A stretch of DNA of 64,000 bases from Caldimonas mangrovi. GTDB taxonomy: Bacteria; Pseudomonadota; Gammaproteobacteria; Burkholderiales; Burkholderiaceae_C. The notes beneath the pieces are model-generated. The model did not search any database and was not told where the DNA came from. It saw only the letters and a program-made list of their open reading frames with translations. The DNA is taken from NCBI RefSeq assembly GCF_023721835.1, contig NZ_JAMKFE010000008.1, forward strand, positions 1 to 64,000, read 5' to 3'. The translations under genes were made by a program, and so were the position numbers. This document shows, piece after piece, positions 36,264 through 46,978 of the stretch. The first letter of the stretch is position 1; each line of letters starts with the position of its first letter.

Positions 36264-38390
36264 ATGAAACACCCCCTGCGCTTGGTTGGCGCATCGACGG
36301 CGGCAGCGCTTGCCGTGCTGGCGGCAGGCTGCGGCGGCGGCAGCAACGGCGACGGCCTGAACGCCAAGCCGTCGTACGTCGGCGACGTCGGCATCACCGA
36401 GTACGACGGTACGACCGACGACTTGTTGACGGCCGGGCTCGGCCAGAGCGGCCTGGCCGGCGTGCTGCCCGACCCTGCGGACCCCGCCAGCCCGACGCCT
36501 GCCGAGCTGCGCCGTGCCGCCATCTACAACAACTATCGGGCGATGCTCGACATGACGGCAGCCGGCGGCTACGGCAGCCTGTACGGTCCCCGCCTCGATG
36601 CGCAGGGCAACGACACCGGCGGTGAGGGCCGGATCGCCGGCAGCGAGTTCATCGCCTACAGCGACGACGGCACCGGGCGCGAGAACGTCACGCTGATGGT
36701 GCAACTGCCGGCCAGCTTCGACCCGGAGCATCCCTGCATCGTGACCGCCACGTCGTCCGGCTCCCGGGGGATCTATGGCGCCATCTCGACCGGCGAGTGG
36801 GGGCTCAAGCGAGGCTGCGCCGTTGCCTACACCGACAAGGGCACGGGCGGCGCGCCGCACGACCTGGCGGCCGACACCGTGCCGCTGATCGACGGCACGC
36901 GCGCCAGCGCCGCCGACGCCGGCGACGACGCGGCGTTCAATGCCGGCCTCAGCGATGCGGAACTCGCGGCGTTCAACACCGCCACGCCAAACCGGTTGGC
37001 CTTCAAGCATGCCCACTCGCAGCGCAACCCCGAGAAGGACTGGGGCCGTTACACGCTGCAGGCGGTGGAGTTCGCGCTGTACGTGATCAACGAACGCCAC
37101 GGTGAGGTGGACGAGCGTGGCCGGCGCGAGCGCAGTTTCAAGGCGAGCAACACGCTGGTCATCGCCTCGAGCATCTCCAACGGCGGCGGGGCCGCGATCG
37201 CTGCAGCCGAGCAGGACACACGCGGCCTGATCGACGGCGTCGCGGTGGCCGAGCCGGCGGTGGAGCTGCCGACCACGCCGGGCGTCCAGGTGCAGCGCGG
37301 CGCCGCGGTGGTACCGACGGCCGGCAAGCCGTTGATCGACTTCACGACGTACGCCAACCTGTTCCAGCCCTGTGCAGCGTTGTCGACGCAGCTCGCCGGC
37401 ACGCCGTTCCAGGCGGCTTACGCGGCGGGCTTCGGCTTCGTCGCCGGCAACCGCTGCGCCTCGCTGAGGGCCAAGGGGCTGCTGAGCGCCGACACCACCG
37501 TGGCGCAGGCCGACGAGGCGTTGCAGAAGCTGCGCGACTACGGTTGGGAGGCAGACTCCGATGCGCTGCAGGCTTCGCACATCGCGTTCGAGATCGCGCC
37601 GGCCGTCAGCATCACCTTCGCCAATGCCTTGGCACGCGCCAGCGTGAAGGACCACCTGTGCGGCTACAGCTACGCGGCGGCTACCGGTGCCGGCGCCGTC
37701 ACGGCGATGGACACAACCCAGCTGGCACAGATGTTCGCCACCGGCAATGGCGTGCCGCCGCAAGCCGCACCCAACGTGCAACTGATCAACAACCTGAACC
37801 CGGCCGGCCCGGTGCGTGACCTGCTGTCGTTCTCGCCGTCGACCAGCGCGATGGACTGGAACGTCGACGGTGCGCTGTGCCTGCGCAACCTGCTTGCCGG
37901 CACCGACGCGGCAGCGCGTGCACTGCAGGCAGGTCTCGACGAGACACGGCGCAACGGCAACCTGCGCGGCAAACCGGCCGTGATCGTGCATGGCCGCAAC
38001 GACGCGCTGCTGCCGGTGAACCATACCTCGCGTCCGTACTACGCGCTCAACAAGACGGTGGAAGGCAACGCGAGCCGGCTGAGCTATCTGGAAGTCGAGA
38101 ACGCGCAGCACTTCGACGGCTTCATCGGCCTGCCGGCGGTGCTGCCCGGCTACGACACGCGCTACGTGCCGCTGCACGTCTACCTGAATCGCGCGCTCGA
38201 CGCGGTCTATGCCCACCTGCGCGACGGTACGGCGCTGCCGCCCAGCCAGGTGGTGCGCACGACGCCGCGAGGCGGCACGCCGGGCGCCGCACCGGCGATC
38301 ACGGCGGCGAACGTCCCGCCGCCCTCCGCGGCACCGGCGGCCGGCGACCGCATCACGATGAGCGGCACTACCGTCCAGGTGCCCGATTAG
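36264..38390 (+). CDS. D-3-hydroxybutyrate oligomer hydrolase
   Basis: A 708-residue esterase of the 3HB-oligomer hydrolase family (PF10605), which cleaves dimers and longer oligomers released by PHB depolymerases to 3-hydroxybutyrate. The nucleophile lies in IASSISNGGGAAI (Ser305), the pattern of the family, and VHGRNDALLPVNH and VENAQHFDGF supply likely Asp and His. The N-terminus has a lipoprotein-like signal (ALAVLAAGC, Cys23), so it should be periplasmic or attached to a membrane rather than free in the medium. The length fits the family. The ATG at 36264 has AGGAGA upstream. Its place directly after the permeases is the strongest hint to the transporter's substrate. Confidence 0.9.
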   Translation: MKHPLRLVGASTAAALAVLAAGCGGGSNGDGLNAKPSYVGDVGITEYDGTTDDLLTAGLGQSGLAGVLPDPADPASPTPAELRRAAIYNNYRAMLDMTAAGGYGSLYGPRLDAQGNDTGGEGRIAGSEFIAYSDDGTGRENVTLMVQLPASFDPEHPCIVTATSSGSRGIYGAISTGEWGLKRGCAVAYTDKGTGGAPHDLAADTVPLIDGTRASAADAGDDAAFNAGLSDAELAAFNTATPNRLAFKHAHSQRNPEKDWGRYTLQAVEFALYVINERHGEVDERGRRERSFKASNTLVIASSISNGGGAAIAAAEQDTRGLIDGVAVAEPAVELPTTPGVQVQRGAAVVPTAGKPLIDFTTYANLFQPCAALSTQLAGTPFQAAYAAGFGFVAGNRCASLRAKGLLSADTTVAQADEALQKLRDYGWEADSDALQASHIAFEIAPAVSITFANALARASVKDHLCGYSYAAATGAGAVTAMDTTQLAQMFATGNGVPPQAAPNVQLINNLNPAGPVRDLLSFSPSTSAMDWNVDGALCLRNLLAGTDAAARALQAGLDETRRNGNLRGKPAVIVHGRNDALLPVNHTSRPYYALNKTVEGNASRLSYLEVENAQHFDGFIGLPAVLPGYDTRYVPLHVYLNRALDAVYAHLRDGTALPPSQVVRTTPRGGTPGAAPAITAANVPPPSAAPAAGDRITMSGTTVQVPD

Positions 38391-38404
38391 CAGGAAGGTG
38401 CTCC

Positions 38405-39247
38405 ATGAGCTTCACGTCGAACTACGTCAGCTGTGCCGGCCGCGAGATCCACTACACCGAGTGGGGTTCGCAGCACGGCGAGACGGTCATCGCCTGGCAC
38501 GGACTGGCACGCACCGGGCGCGACATGGACGAGGTGGCCGAGCACCTCGCGTCGCGCTACCGCGTGATCTGCCCGGACACCCTCGGCCGCGGGCTGTCGC
38601 AATGGAGCCCGGACCCGGTCAACGAGTACCGGTTGTCGTTCTACGTGAAGCTTGCGACCGCATTGGCGGACCAGCTCGACCTCGACCGCTTCCATTGGCT
38701 CGGCACATCGATGGGCGGCGCGATCGGCACGCTGGCCGCGGCCACCACGCTGCGTGGGCGCATCCGCCGGCTGATCCTCAACGACAACGGTCCCCGGCTC
38801 GCCGACGCGGCGCTGGACCGCATCCGCACGTACGCCGGCAACCCGCCGGCTTTCGAGCGGGTCAGCGAGCTGGAGCAGTTCCTGCGCACGGTCTACCAGC
38901 CGTATGGCTGGCTGTCGGACGCACAGTGGCGCCGCATGACGGAAACATCGACACGCCGGCTGCCCAACGGCCTGGTGACGACACACTACGACCCGGCCAT
39001 GGCCGGCCAGTTCACGCACCACCCGAACGACTACGACCTCTGGGACGCCTACGACAGTCTCGACATCCCGGTGCTGTGCCTGCGCGGCGAAACCTCCGAC
39101 CTGCTGCTGCCCGAGACCGCCGACGAGATGCGCCGCCGCGGCCCCCGCGCCGTGGTGGTCACCATCCCCGGCTGCGGGCATGCGCCGGCCCTCAATGTGC
39201 CGGACCAGATCGACCTGGTCGAACGGTTCTTCACCGCCGCCGACTGA
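38405..39247 (+). CDS. alpha/beta hydrolase
   Basis: A 280-residue cytoplasmic alpha/beta hydrolase. The oxyanion region is IAWHGLARTGRD, the nucleophile Ser102 lies in LGTSMGGAIG, and the Asp (GETSDLLLPE) and His (GCGHAPALN) follow in order. There is no signal peptide. The ATG at 38405 has AGGAAGG upstream and lies 14 bases after the oligomer-hydrolase stop, so it is the last gene of the cluster. An intracellular esterase cleaving imported 3-hydroxybutyrate oligomers would fit, but sequence only supports an ester hydrolase of unknown substrate. Confidence 0.85.
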   Translation: MSFTSNYVSCAGREIHYTEWGSQHGETVIAWHGLARTGRDMDEVAEHLASRYRVICPDTLGRGLSQWSPDPVNEYRLSFYVKLATALADQLDLDRFHWLGTSMGGAIGTLAAATTLRGRIRRLILNDNGPRLADAALDRIRTYAGNPPAFERVSELEQFLRTVYQPYGWLSDAQWRRMTETSTRRLPNGLVTTHYDPAMAGQFTHHPNDYDLWDAYDSLDIPVLCLRGETSDLLLPETADEMRRRGPRAVVVTIPGCGHAPALNVPDQIDLVERFFTAAD

Positions 39248-39417
39248 CCGGCTCAGCGCTGCCGCGAGACCGCACCCGAGCGGTGGTCGTTGATACAGCC
39301 CTTCCGGGCCCTCGGTGTTCAGTACGAGCCTCGACGTGCCCTATCAAACCGAACTGGCGGACGTTGTTTCAGGGCCGCCAACGACGCACCCAGGGGAGCC
39401 GCACCGCCGGCGATCCG

Positions 39418-39495
39418 CGCGGACACCGCGGATCCGGCTGCGCCGGTCCATCGGTGTCGCCCCTTGAGGGGCGGCCGCAGGCCGTAGGGGTGGCC
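39418..39495 (-). repeat. dispersed GC-rich intergenic repeat, inverted copy
   Basis: Read on the minus strand, it has the order GGCCACCCCTACGG, CCCCTCAAGGGGCGACACC, then GCAGCCGGATCCGCGGTGTC, matching the copies at 52161-52329, 54431-54514 and 55659-55742. It contains self-complementary parts (CCCCTCAAGGGG) and lies between two convergent genes, where it could help end transcription. Confidence 0.7.
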
Positions 39496-39498
39496 TCA

Positions 39499-40608
39499 TC
39501 ACCGCCGGAACTTGCCGTTCGGCCCGATGATGGACAGGTCGGCGTAGTCCAGGCCGGAGTGGTCGGTCGGGCTGTAGCTGATCTCCAGCCCGCCGATGTC
39601 GACCTTGCGCATGCTCTCCAGTCCCTGGATCAGTTTCGCCGAGGTGGGGTTGGGCCCTGCACGGCGCAGGCCTTCGACCAGCACCTTCGCCGCGGCATAG
39701 CCCTCGAGCATGGCCGGGGTCACTTCCTCGACGCCCTTGGCCTTGGCGAAGTCGGCAGCTTCCTTCACGATCGGCGCCGACAACGAGCGCTCATAAGGAA
39801 AGATCTGCGAGACGATGGTGCCGCGCGCATGTTCACCGAGCTGCTTGATGAAGCCCCCGGATGCGTTGTTGGAGACCGTGACGATCTGGGCACGCACCCC
39901 TTGCCCGCGTATCGCCTTCGTGCCGTCCGAGACGGCTCCGGCTGAGCCGATGAACAGGATGGCCTGTGGCTCGTGCTGCTTCGCCACGGCGGCGATCTGG
40001 GCGATGTCGGGCTTGGTGCGGTCGAACTTCTGGTGGAACACCGGCGTCAGCTTGCCGCCGGCGAAGCCCTTCAGCGCGCCGGTGGCGACGTCGGCCCCGA
40101 AGGTGTCGTCGACCTGCATGATGCCGATGCGGGAGATGCCGATCGTCGCCAGATGGTGGATGGCCCGTTCCGCCTCGCGCTGGTACGTTGCCCGCACGTT
40201 GAAGATGTAGGGGTGGACCGGGTCGTGCAGCAGCATCGCGCCGGTGCTGGGCGCCACCAGCGGCACCTTGTGTTCCTTGATGACAGGCATCAGGGCCTGC
40301 GAGTGCGGCGTGCCGCGGTTCAGGAACAGCGCGATGACCTGCTGCTCCTCGATCAGTTTGCGGCCCAGTTCGGCCGTCAGCTTGGGGTCGAACTTGTCGT
40401 CGACCGAGATCAGCTCGATCTTCTGGCCGTGAACACCGCCGCGTGCATTGATGGCGTCGATGTAGAGCCGGGCGCCGTCGGTGTTCTCCTTCACGCCCGA
40501 GGCCACGGGCCCCGTGAAGCCTGAAGGCTGACCGATGCGAATCTGCGCTGCGGCCGGGCCGCACGCGATCAGCCCCGCCACGGCGAGGCCCATCAACAAC
40601 TGTTTCAT
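39499..40608 (-). CDS. second ABC periplasmic binding protein, HAAT type
   Basis: A 369-residue Peripla_BP_6 binding protein with a signal peptide ending near GPAAAQIR. Mature motifs IGQPSGFTGPVASGVKENTD, YIDAINARGGVHGQKIELI and DDKFDPKLTAELGRKLIEEQ are typical. It is clearly a different subgroup from the protein at 29552-30751. It is convergent with the transporter cluster and has no permease or ATPase of its own nearby, so it may deliver a second ligand to the adjacent transporter. The ATG at 40608 follows AAGGACGG on the minus strand. The ligand is unknown. Confidence 0.88.
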   Translation of the reverse strand: MKQLLMGLAVAGLIACGPAAAQIRIGQPSGFTGPVASGVKENTDGARLYIDAINARGGVHGQKIELISVDDKFDPKLTAELGRKLIEEQQVIALFLNRGTPHSQALMPVIKEHKVPLVAPSTGAMLLHDPVHPYIFNVRATYQREAERAIHHLATIGISRIGIMQVDDTFGADVATGALKGFAGGKLTPVFHQKFDRTKPDIAQIAAVAKQHEPQAILFIGSAGAVSDGTKAIRGQGVRAQIVTVSNNASGGFIKQLGEHARGTIVSQIFPYERSLSAPIVKEAADFAKAKGVEEVTPAMLEGYAAAKVLVEGLRRAGPNPTSAKLIQGLESMRKVDIGGLEISYSPTDHSGLDYADLSIIGPNGKFRR

Positions 40609-40668
40609 GTTTTCCGTCCTTCAGACGTTCAGTGAGTGTTCAGTTTCGGTGCTGAGCCAGACAGTGTG

Positions 40669-40684
40669 GTGTGGAAAACCACAC
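40669..40684. promoter_or_regulatory. short perfect inverted repeat in divergent promoter region
   Basis: GTGTGG-AAAA-CCACAC lies between the divergent starts of the binding-protein gene (40608) and the uvrA-like gene (40841). It might be a regulator-binding site or a minor hairpin. No LexA-type CTGT-N8-ACAG box is found in this region. Confidence 0.3.
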
Positions 40685-40840
40685 GGTCGGGAAATCACTG
40701 AGTGCAGGCCGTGAACTGATGCGCGTTTCCCGGCCCGATCTACGAGAAATCGTGTGTCGCAGGGGCATCACGCCCACGGCAGGAGGATGGCGGGAAGGCT
40801 TCCCTAGAATGCTTCGCCTCCCTTCAGAAAGACTTCCTCC

Positions 40841-43800
40841 ATGACCTCCGGTGTCATCCGCATCCGCGGCGCCCGCCAGCACAACCTGAAGAACCTGGAC
40901 CTCGACTTCCACACCGGCGAGCTGACGGTGGTGACCGGGCCGTCGGGCTCGGGCAAGTCCAGCCTGGTGTTCGACACCTTGTATGCGGAAGGGCAGCGCC
41001 GCTACGTCGAGACGTTCAGTGCCTATGCGCGCCAGTTCCTCGACCGCATGGACCGTCCCGCGGTCGATCACGTCGAAGGCGTGCCGCCGGCCATCGCCAT
41101 CGACCAGACCAACCCGGTGCGCACGTCGCGTTCGACGGTCGGCACCATGACCGAGCTGAACGACCACCTGAAGCTGCTGTTCGCACGCGCCGCGCGGCTG
41201 TTCGACCGGCAGACCGCCCGGCCGGTGCGCGAGGACAACCCGGAATCCATCTACGCCGAGTTGCTGGAGCGCACCCGTGACGGCGATCCGCGGGTGGTGG
41301 TGACTTTCCCGGTCGAGCTGCCGGCGAACACCACGACACAGGAGATCGAGCAGTGGTTGTCGGCCAGTGGCTTCACGCGCGTGCAGGGCGAGCGCGAGGT
41401 GGCCACGCCGACCGGGCCGCGCAAGGTGCTCGACGTGGTGGCCGACCGCTTCCGGTTGCAGGGCACCGAAAAAGTGCGGGTGGCCGAGGCGATCGAGCTC
41501 GCGCTCAAGCGCGGCAGCGGCCGGGTCAACGTGTACGTGCTGAAGGACGAAGGCGAGCCCGACCTGTGGCGTTTTTCGTCCGGCCTGCACAGCCCCGACA
41601 GCGACCTGCGCTACAGCGCGCCGACGCCGGCGATGTTCTCGTTCAACTCGGCCTTCGGCGCCTGCGAAGCGTGCCGCGGCTTCGGCCGCGTGATCGGCGT
41701 CGACTGGGGCCTGGTGATGCCGGACCATCGCAAGACGCTGCGCTCCGGCGTGATCAAGCCGCTGCAGACACCGGCCTGGAAGGAATGCCAGGACGACCTG
41801 TTGAAGTACGCCGGCGAGGCCGGCATCCCGCGCGACACCGCGTGGAACCAGTTGTCCCAGGCCCAGCGCGACTGGGTCGTCAACGGGTCGCCGCACTGGA
41901 ACGGCAACTGGAACAAGCAGTGGTACGGCATCAAGCGCTTCTTCGAGTACCTCGAGAGCAAGGCCTACAAGATGCACATCCGCGTGCTGCTGTCGAAGTA
42001 CCGCAGCTACACGCCGTGCGAGACCTGTGGCGGCGCCCGTCTGAAGACCGAGTCGCTGCTGTGGCGGCTGGGGGCCGAGACCGGCGCGAATGCACACGCG
42101 AATGCGGATGCGGTGCTGCCGCCCGGAAAGAGGTTCATGCCGGTCGGTGTCGGCTGGTCGCGCGAGCAGCTCGAAGCGCTGCCGGGCCTCAGCCTGCACG
42201 ACCTGATGATGCTGTCGATCGAGCGCCTGCGCCGCTTCTTCGACCACCTCACGCTGCCCAGTTCGATGCTGGACGAGGCGCTGAAGCTGCTGCTCGACGA
42301 GATCCGCACCCGGCTCAAATACCTGTGCGACGTCGGCCTCGGCTACCTGACATTGGACCGGCAGAGCCGCACGCTCTCCGGCGGCGAGGTGCAGCGCATC
42401 AACCTGACCACGGCGCTCGGCACGTCGCTGGTCAACACGCTGTTCGTGCTGGACGAGCCGAGCATCGGCCTGCATCCGCGCGACATGAACCGCATCGTGC
42501 AGGCGATGCAGCGGTTGCGCGATGCCGGCAACACGCTCGTGGTGGTGGAGCATGACCCGGCGGTCATGCTGGCCGCCGACCGCGTGCTCGACATGGGCCC
42601 CGGCCCCGGCGAGCGCGGCGGCTCCGTGGTGTTCGACGGCACTCCCGACGCGCTGCGCGGCGCCGACACGCTCACGGGGGCCTACCTCGGCGCGCGCAAG
42701 CGCATCGGCGTCGGCATGCGGCGCCATGTCAACGACAGCACGCCGCGGCTGATCCTCGAAGGCGTGCGTGAGCACAACCTGAAGCAGGTGACGGTCGAGT
42801 TCCCGCTGCAGCGCCTGGTCACGGTGACCGGTGTCAGCGGCTCGGGCAAGTCGACGCTGATGCAGGACGTGCTGTTCCCTGCGCTGTCGCGCCATTTCGG
42901 CAAAGCCACCGAAACGCCGGGCGAGCACGACCGGCTGCTGAACGCCGACTGGGTCACCGACGCGGTGTTCGTGGATCAGTCGCCGATCGGCAAGACCGCG
43001 CGCTCCAACCCGGCCAGCTACGTCGGCGCGTTCGACGAGATCCGGGCCCTGTTCGCTGCGGCATCGTTGGCGCGCCAGCGCGGCTACACCGCCGGCACCT
43101 TCAGCTTCAACGCCGGTGACGGCCGGTGCCCGACCTGTGGCGGCTCGGGCTTCGAGCACGTCGAGATGCAGTTCCTGTCCGACGTCTACCTGCGCTGCCC
43201 CGACTGCGACGGCCGCCGCTACCGGCCCGAGATCCTGGAAGTGCACATCGAGCGCGAAGGCCCCGAGGGCTGGCGCGTGCTGAGCGTGGCCGACGTGCTC
43301 GAACTCACCGTCAGCGAAGCCGCGCAGCTGTTCAAGGACGACCGCGAGGTGCTGCGCGTGCTGCAGCCGCTGGTCGACGTGGGCCTCGAATACGTGAAGC
43401 TGGGCCAACCGGTGCCCACGCTGTCGGGCGGCGAGGCGCAGCGGCTCAAACTGGCCGGCTTCCTGGCCGAAGCCGCGAAGAGCGCCACCGCGAGCCGCCA
43501 GTCGGTCGCCAAGAAGGGCTCGCTGTTCCTGTTCGACGAGCCGACCACCGGCCTGCACTTCGACGACATCGCGAAGCTGATGCGGGCCTTCCGCAAGCTG
43601 CTCGACGCCGGCCATTCGCTGATCGTGATCGAGCACAACCTCGACGTGATCCGCGCGTCGGACTGGATCGTCGACCTCGGCCCGGAAGGCGGCGAGGCCG
43701 GCGGCGAGCTGGTCTGCGCCGGCACGCCGGAAGACGTGAAGGCCCATCCCACCTCGCACACCGGCCAGGCGCTGCGCGAGTACGAGGTGGCGCTCGGCCT

Positions 43801-46531
43801 GGACGGGCACAAGGTCGAGGAAGGTCGCCCGCTGCAGTCGGTCGCCAAGGCGCGGCGCGACGAGGCCCGGCGCCTCACCGACGACCTGATCCGCATCGTC
43901 AACGCCAAGGAACACAACCTCAAGTCGATGAACGTCGACATCCCGCGCGGCAAGTTCAGCGTGGTGACCGGCGTGTCCGGCTCGGGCAAGTCGACGCTGG
44001 CATTCGACATCCTGTTCAACGAAGGTCAGCGCCGCTATCTCGAGTCGCTGAATGCGTATGCGCGCAGCATCGTGCAACCCGCCGGCCGGCCCGAGGTCGA
44101 TGCCGTGTACGGCATCCCGCCCACGGTGGCGATCGAGCAGCGTTTGTCTCGCGGCGGGCGCAAGAGCACGGTGGCGACCACCACCGAGGCCTACCACTTC
44201 CTGCGCCTGCTGTACGTGAAGCTCGGCATCCAGCACTGCGTGCACGACGGCGCCGAGGTGCGCCCGCAGACGCCCGAGTCGATCGCCGCGCAGATCCTGC
44301 GCGACCACAAGGGCCAGCACGTGGGCCTGCTGGCACCGCTGGTGGTCAACCGCAAGGGCCTGTACACCGACCTGGCCAAATGGGCCAAGGGCAGGGGGCA
44401 CACACACCTGCGTGTCGACGGCCACTTCGTGCCGGTGGCGCCGTGGCCCAAGCTCGATCGCTTCAAGGAGCACACGATCGAGCTGCCGGTCGGCGACGTC
44501 ACCGTCAGCGCCGCCAACGAGTCCGAGCTGCGCGCGCTGCTGGCGAAGACGCTGGAGCACGGCAAGGGCGTGATGCACCTGCTGGCGCCGCTCGACGGCC
44601 TGAAGGCCGCGATGGTCGCCGGCACGCCAACCGACGGCATCGGCGTCGTCAAGGTCTTCTCGACCAAGCGCGCCTGCCCGGTCTGCGGCACCAGCTACCC
44701 CGAGCTGGACCCGCGCATGTTCTCGTACAACTCCAAGCACGGCTGGTGCGTCGACTGCGTCGGCACCGGCGTGCAACTGACGCGCGAGCAGCGCCGCGCG
44801 TTCGACGACACCCAGCGCGATGACGACAAAGGCCGCGAGCAGACCTTCGCCGAGCCCGACGTCGAGGACGTCGCCGACCAGCCGTGCGGCACCTGTCATG
44901 GGGCACGGCTGAACCCGGTGTCGCTGGCGATCCGCTTCCGCGGTGAATCGATCGCGCAGATCGCGGCGCGCTCGGTCGGCGATGCGCGCGGCTGGATCGA
45001 AGGCTTGCGGCTCGACGGCCGCGAAGGCGCCATCGCCCGCGACCTGATTGCCGAGATCCGCAGCCGCCTGCAGTTCCTGGAAGAAGTCGGCCTGGGCTAC
45101 CTGACGCTGGACCGCGCGGCGCCGACCCTGTCCGGTGGCGAGGCCCAGCGCATCCGTCTGGCCGCACAGCTCGGCTCCAGCCTGCAAGGCGTGTGCTACG
45201 TGCTCGACGAACCGACCATCGGCCTGCACCCGCGCGACAACCACATCCTGCTCGACGCGCTGCACAAGCTGGGCGCGCAGGGCAACACGCTGGTGGTGGT
45301 CGAGCACGACGAAGACACCATCCGGCGCGCAGACCACATCATCGACATCGGCCCCGGCGCCGGCAAGCGCGGCGGCCGGCTGGTCGCGCAGGGCTCGGCG
45401 GCCGAGCTGGCGGTGCACGAAGACTCGCTGACCGGCCGCTTCCTCGCCAAGCCGCTGGTGCACCCGCTGCAGCCGCGACGCGCGGTCGACAAGGCCGCAC
45501 CGATGCTGACGGTGCGCAGCGCGACGCTGCACAACCTGCACGGCATCGACGTGCAGGTGCCGCTGCACCGGCTGGTGGCCGTGACCGGCGTCAGCGGCTC
45601 GGGCAAGTCGACGCTCGCGCGCGACGTGCTGCTCGCCAACGTGCAGGCCATCGTCGCCAACCGCGGCAAGGGCCTGCCGGCCTGGAGCGGCTGCCGCGGC
45701 ATCGAAGGCTGGGAACGCGTCGACCGGGTGCTGGAGGTCGACCAGACGCCGATCGGCAAGACGCCGCGCTCGTGCCCGGCCACTTACGTCGGTTTCTGGG
45801 ACACGATCCGCAAGCTGTTCGCCGAGACGCTGGAGGCCAAGGCGCGCGGGTATGCACCGGCCCGGTTCTCGTTCAACACCGGCGACGGCCGCTGCCATGC
45901 CTGCGAGGGGCAGGGCATGCGCACCATCGAGATGAGCTTCCTGCCCGACGTGAAGGTGCCGTGCGACGTGTGCCATGGCCAGCGTTTCAACGCCGAGACG
46001 CTGGCCGTGACATGGCGCGGCAAGAGCATCGGCGACGTGCTGAGCATGGAGATCGACGAGGCGGTCGAGTTCTTCGCGTCGATGCCGAACATCGCGCATC
46101 CGCTGCAGTTGCTGAAGGACGTGGGCCTCGGCTACCTGACGCTGGGCCAGCCGTCACCGACCTTGTCCGGCGGCGAAGCTCAACGCATCAAGCTGGTGAC
46201 CGAGCTGAGCAAAGTGCGCGACGATGTCGCGCGCCGCGGGCAGAAGGCGCCGCACACGCTGTACGTGCTCGATGAGCCCACGGTGGGCCTGCACATGGCG
46301 GACGTGGAAAAGCTGATCCGCGTGCTGCACCGATTGGTGGATGGCGGCCACAGCGTGGTGGTCATCGAGCACGACCTCGACGTGGTGGCCGAGGCGGACT
46401 GGGTGATCGACCTCGGACCCGAAGGCGGCGTGCGCGGCGGCGAGGTGGTGGTGGCCGGCACGCCGGAGAGGGTGGTTGCGGCCGGATCGCACACGGGCGT
46501 GGCGTTGAAGCCCGTGCTGAGTCGAAAATGA
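40841..46531 (+). CDS. uvrA: double-length UvrA (two tandem UvrA units)
   Basis: An 1896-residue nucleotide-excision-repair ATPase, about twice the usual 940 residues. It contains four ABC cassettes: Walker A GPSGSGKS (33-40), then GVSGSGKS near 663, 1045 and 1584. Four signature/Walker B pairs follow ([69 protein letters not shown] and [23 protein letters not shown]). Each half has zinc-binding Cys pairs (for example CEACRGFG and CETCGGARL in the first, CPVCGTSY and CGTCHGARL in the second). The second unit starts near residue 1010. A single chain may therefore replace the normal UvrA dimer. The ATG at 40841 is the only reasonable start. No LexA box was found ahead of it. Confidence 0.93.
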   Translation: MTSGVIRIRGARQHNLKNLDLDFHTGELTVVTGPSGSGKSSLVFDTLYAEGQRRYVETFSAYARQFLDRMDRPAVDHVEGVPPAIAIDQTNPVRTSRSTVGTMTELNDHLKLLFARAARLFDRQTARPVREDNPESIYAELLERTRDGDPRVVVTFPVELPANTTTQEIEQWLSASGFTRVQGEREVATPTGPRKVLDVVADRFRLQGTEKVRVAEAIELALKRGSGRVNVYVLKDEGEPDLWRFSSGLHSPDSDLRYSAPTPAMFSFNSAFGACEACRGFGRVIGVDWGLVMPDHRKTLRSGVIKPLQTPAWKECQDDLLKYAGEAGIPRDTAWNQLSQAQRDWVVNGSPHWNGNWNKQWYGIKRFFEYLESKAYKMHIRVLLSKYRSYTPCETCGGARLKTESLLWRLGAETGANAHANADAVLPPGKRFMPVGVGWSREQLEALPGLSLHDLMMLSIERLRRFFDHLTLPSSMLDEALKLLLDEIRTRLKYLCDVGLGYLTLDRQSRTLSGGEVQRINLTTALGTSLVNTLFVLDEPSIGLHPRDMNRIVQAMQRLRDAGNTLVVVEHDPAVMLAADRVLDMGPGPGERGGSVVFDGTPDALRGADTLTGAYLGARKRIGVGMRRHVNDSTPRLILEGVREHNLKQVTVEFPLQRLVTVTGVSGSGKSTLMQDVLFPALSRHFGKATETPGEHDRLLNADWVTDAVFVDQSPIGKTARSNPASYVGAFDEIRALFAAASLARQRGYTAGTFSFNAGDGRCPTCGGSGFEHVEMQFLSDVYLRCPDCDGRRYRPEILEVHIEREGPEGWRVLSVADVLELTVSEAAQLFKDDREVLRVLQPLVDVGLEYVKLGQPVPTLSGGEAQRLKLAGFLAEAAKSATASRQSVAKKGSLFLFDEPTTGLHFDDIAKLMRAFRKLLDAGHSLIVIEHNLDVIRASDWIVDLGPEGGEAGGELVCAGTPEDVKAHPTSHTGQALREYEVALGLDGHKVEEGRPLQSVAKARRDEARRLTDDLIRIVNAKEHNLKSMNVDIPRGKFSVVTGVSGSGKSTLAFDILFNEGQRRYLESLNAYARSIVQPAGRPEVDAVYGIPPTVAIEQRLSRGGRKSTVATTTEAYHFLRLLYVKLGIQHCVHDGAEVRPQTPESIAAQILRDHKGQHVGLLAPLVVNRKGLYTDLAKWAKGRGHTHLRVDGHFVPVAPWPKLDRFKEHTIELPVGDVTVSAANESELRALLAKTLEHGKGVMHLLAPLDGLKAAMVAGTPTDGIGVVKVFSTKRACPVCGTSYPELDPRMFSYNSKHGWCVDCVGTGVQLTREQRRAFDDTQRDDDKGREQTFAEPDVEDVADQPCGTCHGARLNPVSLAIRFRGESIAQIAARSVGDARGWIEGLRLDGREGAIARDLIAEIRSRLQFLEEVGLGYLTLDRAAPTLSGGEAQRIRLAAQLGSSLQGVCYVLDEPTIGLHPRDNHILLDALHKLGAQGNTLVVVEHDEDTIRRADHIIDIGPGAGKRGGRLVAQGSAAELAVHEDSLTGRFLAKPLVHPLQPRRAVDKAAPMLTVRSATLHNLHGIDVQVPLHRLVAVTGVSGSGKSTLARDVLLANVQAIVANRGKGLPAWSGCRGIEGWERVDRVLEVDQTPIGKTPRSCPATYVGFWDTIRKLFAETLEAKARGYAPARFSFNTGDGRCHACEGQGMRTIEMSFLPDVKVPCDVCHGQRFNAETLAVTWRGKSIGDVLSMEIDEAVEFFASMPNIAHPLQLLKDVGLGYLTLGQPSPTLSGGEAQRIKLVTELSKVRDDVARRGQKAPHTLYVLDEPTVGLHMADVEKLIRVLHRLVDGGHSVVVIEHDLDVVAEADWVIDLGPEGGVRGGEVVVAGTPERVVAAGSHTGVALKPVLSRK

Positions 46532-46547
46532 GTGCCCGGGCGGCGCC

Positions 46548-46895
46548 TCACATGGCGACATACCGCCCGGGCCGGTGGTTCACCGCCAGGATCAGATTCA
46601 GCGTCACGACGCCGAGCAGCGAATACATCACTTGCATCGGCGCGACGAAAAAAAAGCGCCCCCGCGACGATCAGGCCGTCCACCACCATCTGCACCTTGC
46701 CGGCCCGCCATCCGCGGGTCTCCTGCAGATACAGCGCCAGGCCTTGTCGAAGCTCATACCGCTGGCGTAGTGCAGCAGAAAGGCCAGCCCGGCGGTGTTG
46801 TACATCGCCACGCCGAGCGAGATGAACAGGGTGCCGGTGACCAGGGCCTGCGCATCCTCGAAGAAGGAATGGCGGTCGACGGTGGACTCGAACAT
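46548..46895 (-). pseudogene. decayed YitT-family membrane protein
   Basis: The start at 46895 (MFESTVDRHSFFEDA) opens an N-terminal part with ALVTGTLFISLGVAMYN and TAGLAFLLHYASGMSF, typical of YitT (DUF161) proteins. After the next few codons the frame is lost. The next frame resumes with LYLQETRGWRAGKVQMVVDG and LIVAGALFF. At a run of eight T (minus strand, near 46648-46656) it shifts again, and the original frame continues with VAPMQVMYSLLGVVTLNLIL and ends NHRPGRYVAM-stop at 46548. Intact relatives have about 200 residues; here only about 116 codons remain. Most of the middle is missing, and the glycine-rich loop expected before TAGL is also absent. At least one deletion and two frameshifts therefore inactivated it. 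Confidence 0.75.
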
Positions 46896-46978
46896 CGCGA
46901 CTGCTCGTCCTGGACAAGCAAAGGCCCGCAGTCCATGCGGGCCCCCGAGGTCGGCACTTGGCGAGCGTCAAGGCGTGC

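Noticed and set aside
34902-38216. A minus-strand frame of about 1100 codons across the LivM-type and oligomer-hydrolase genes
   Set aside because: It is His/Arg/Gln-rich low-complexity shadow crossing the starts and stops of three well-supported genes.
40609-40840. LexA (SOS) box ahead of the UvrA gene
   Set aside because: No CTGT-N8-ACAG pattern; the nearest CTG..ACAG pair has the wrong spacing.
40640-46099. A very long open frame on the minus strand opposite the uvrA gene
   Set aside because: It is the mirror of a high-GC coding sequence. Its product is His/Arg/Ala-rich without motifs, while the plus strand encodes a complete UvrA.
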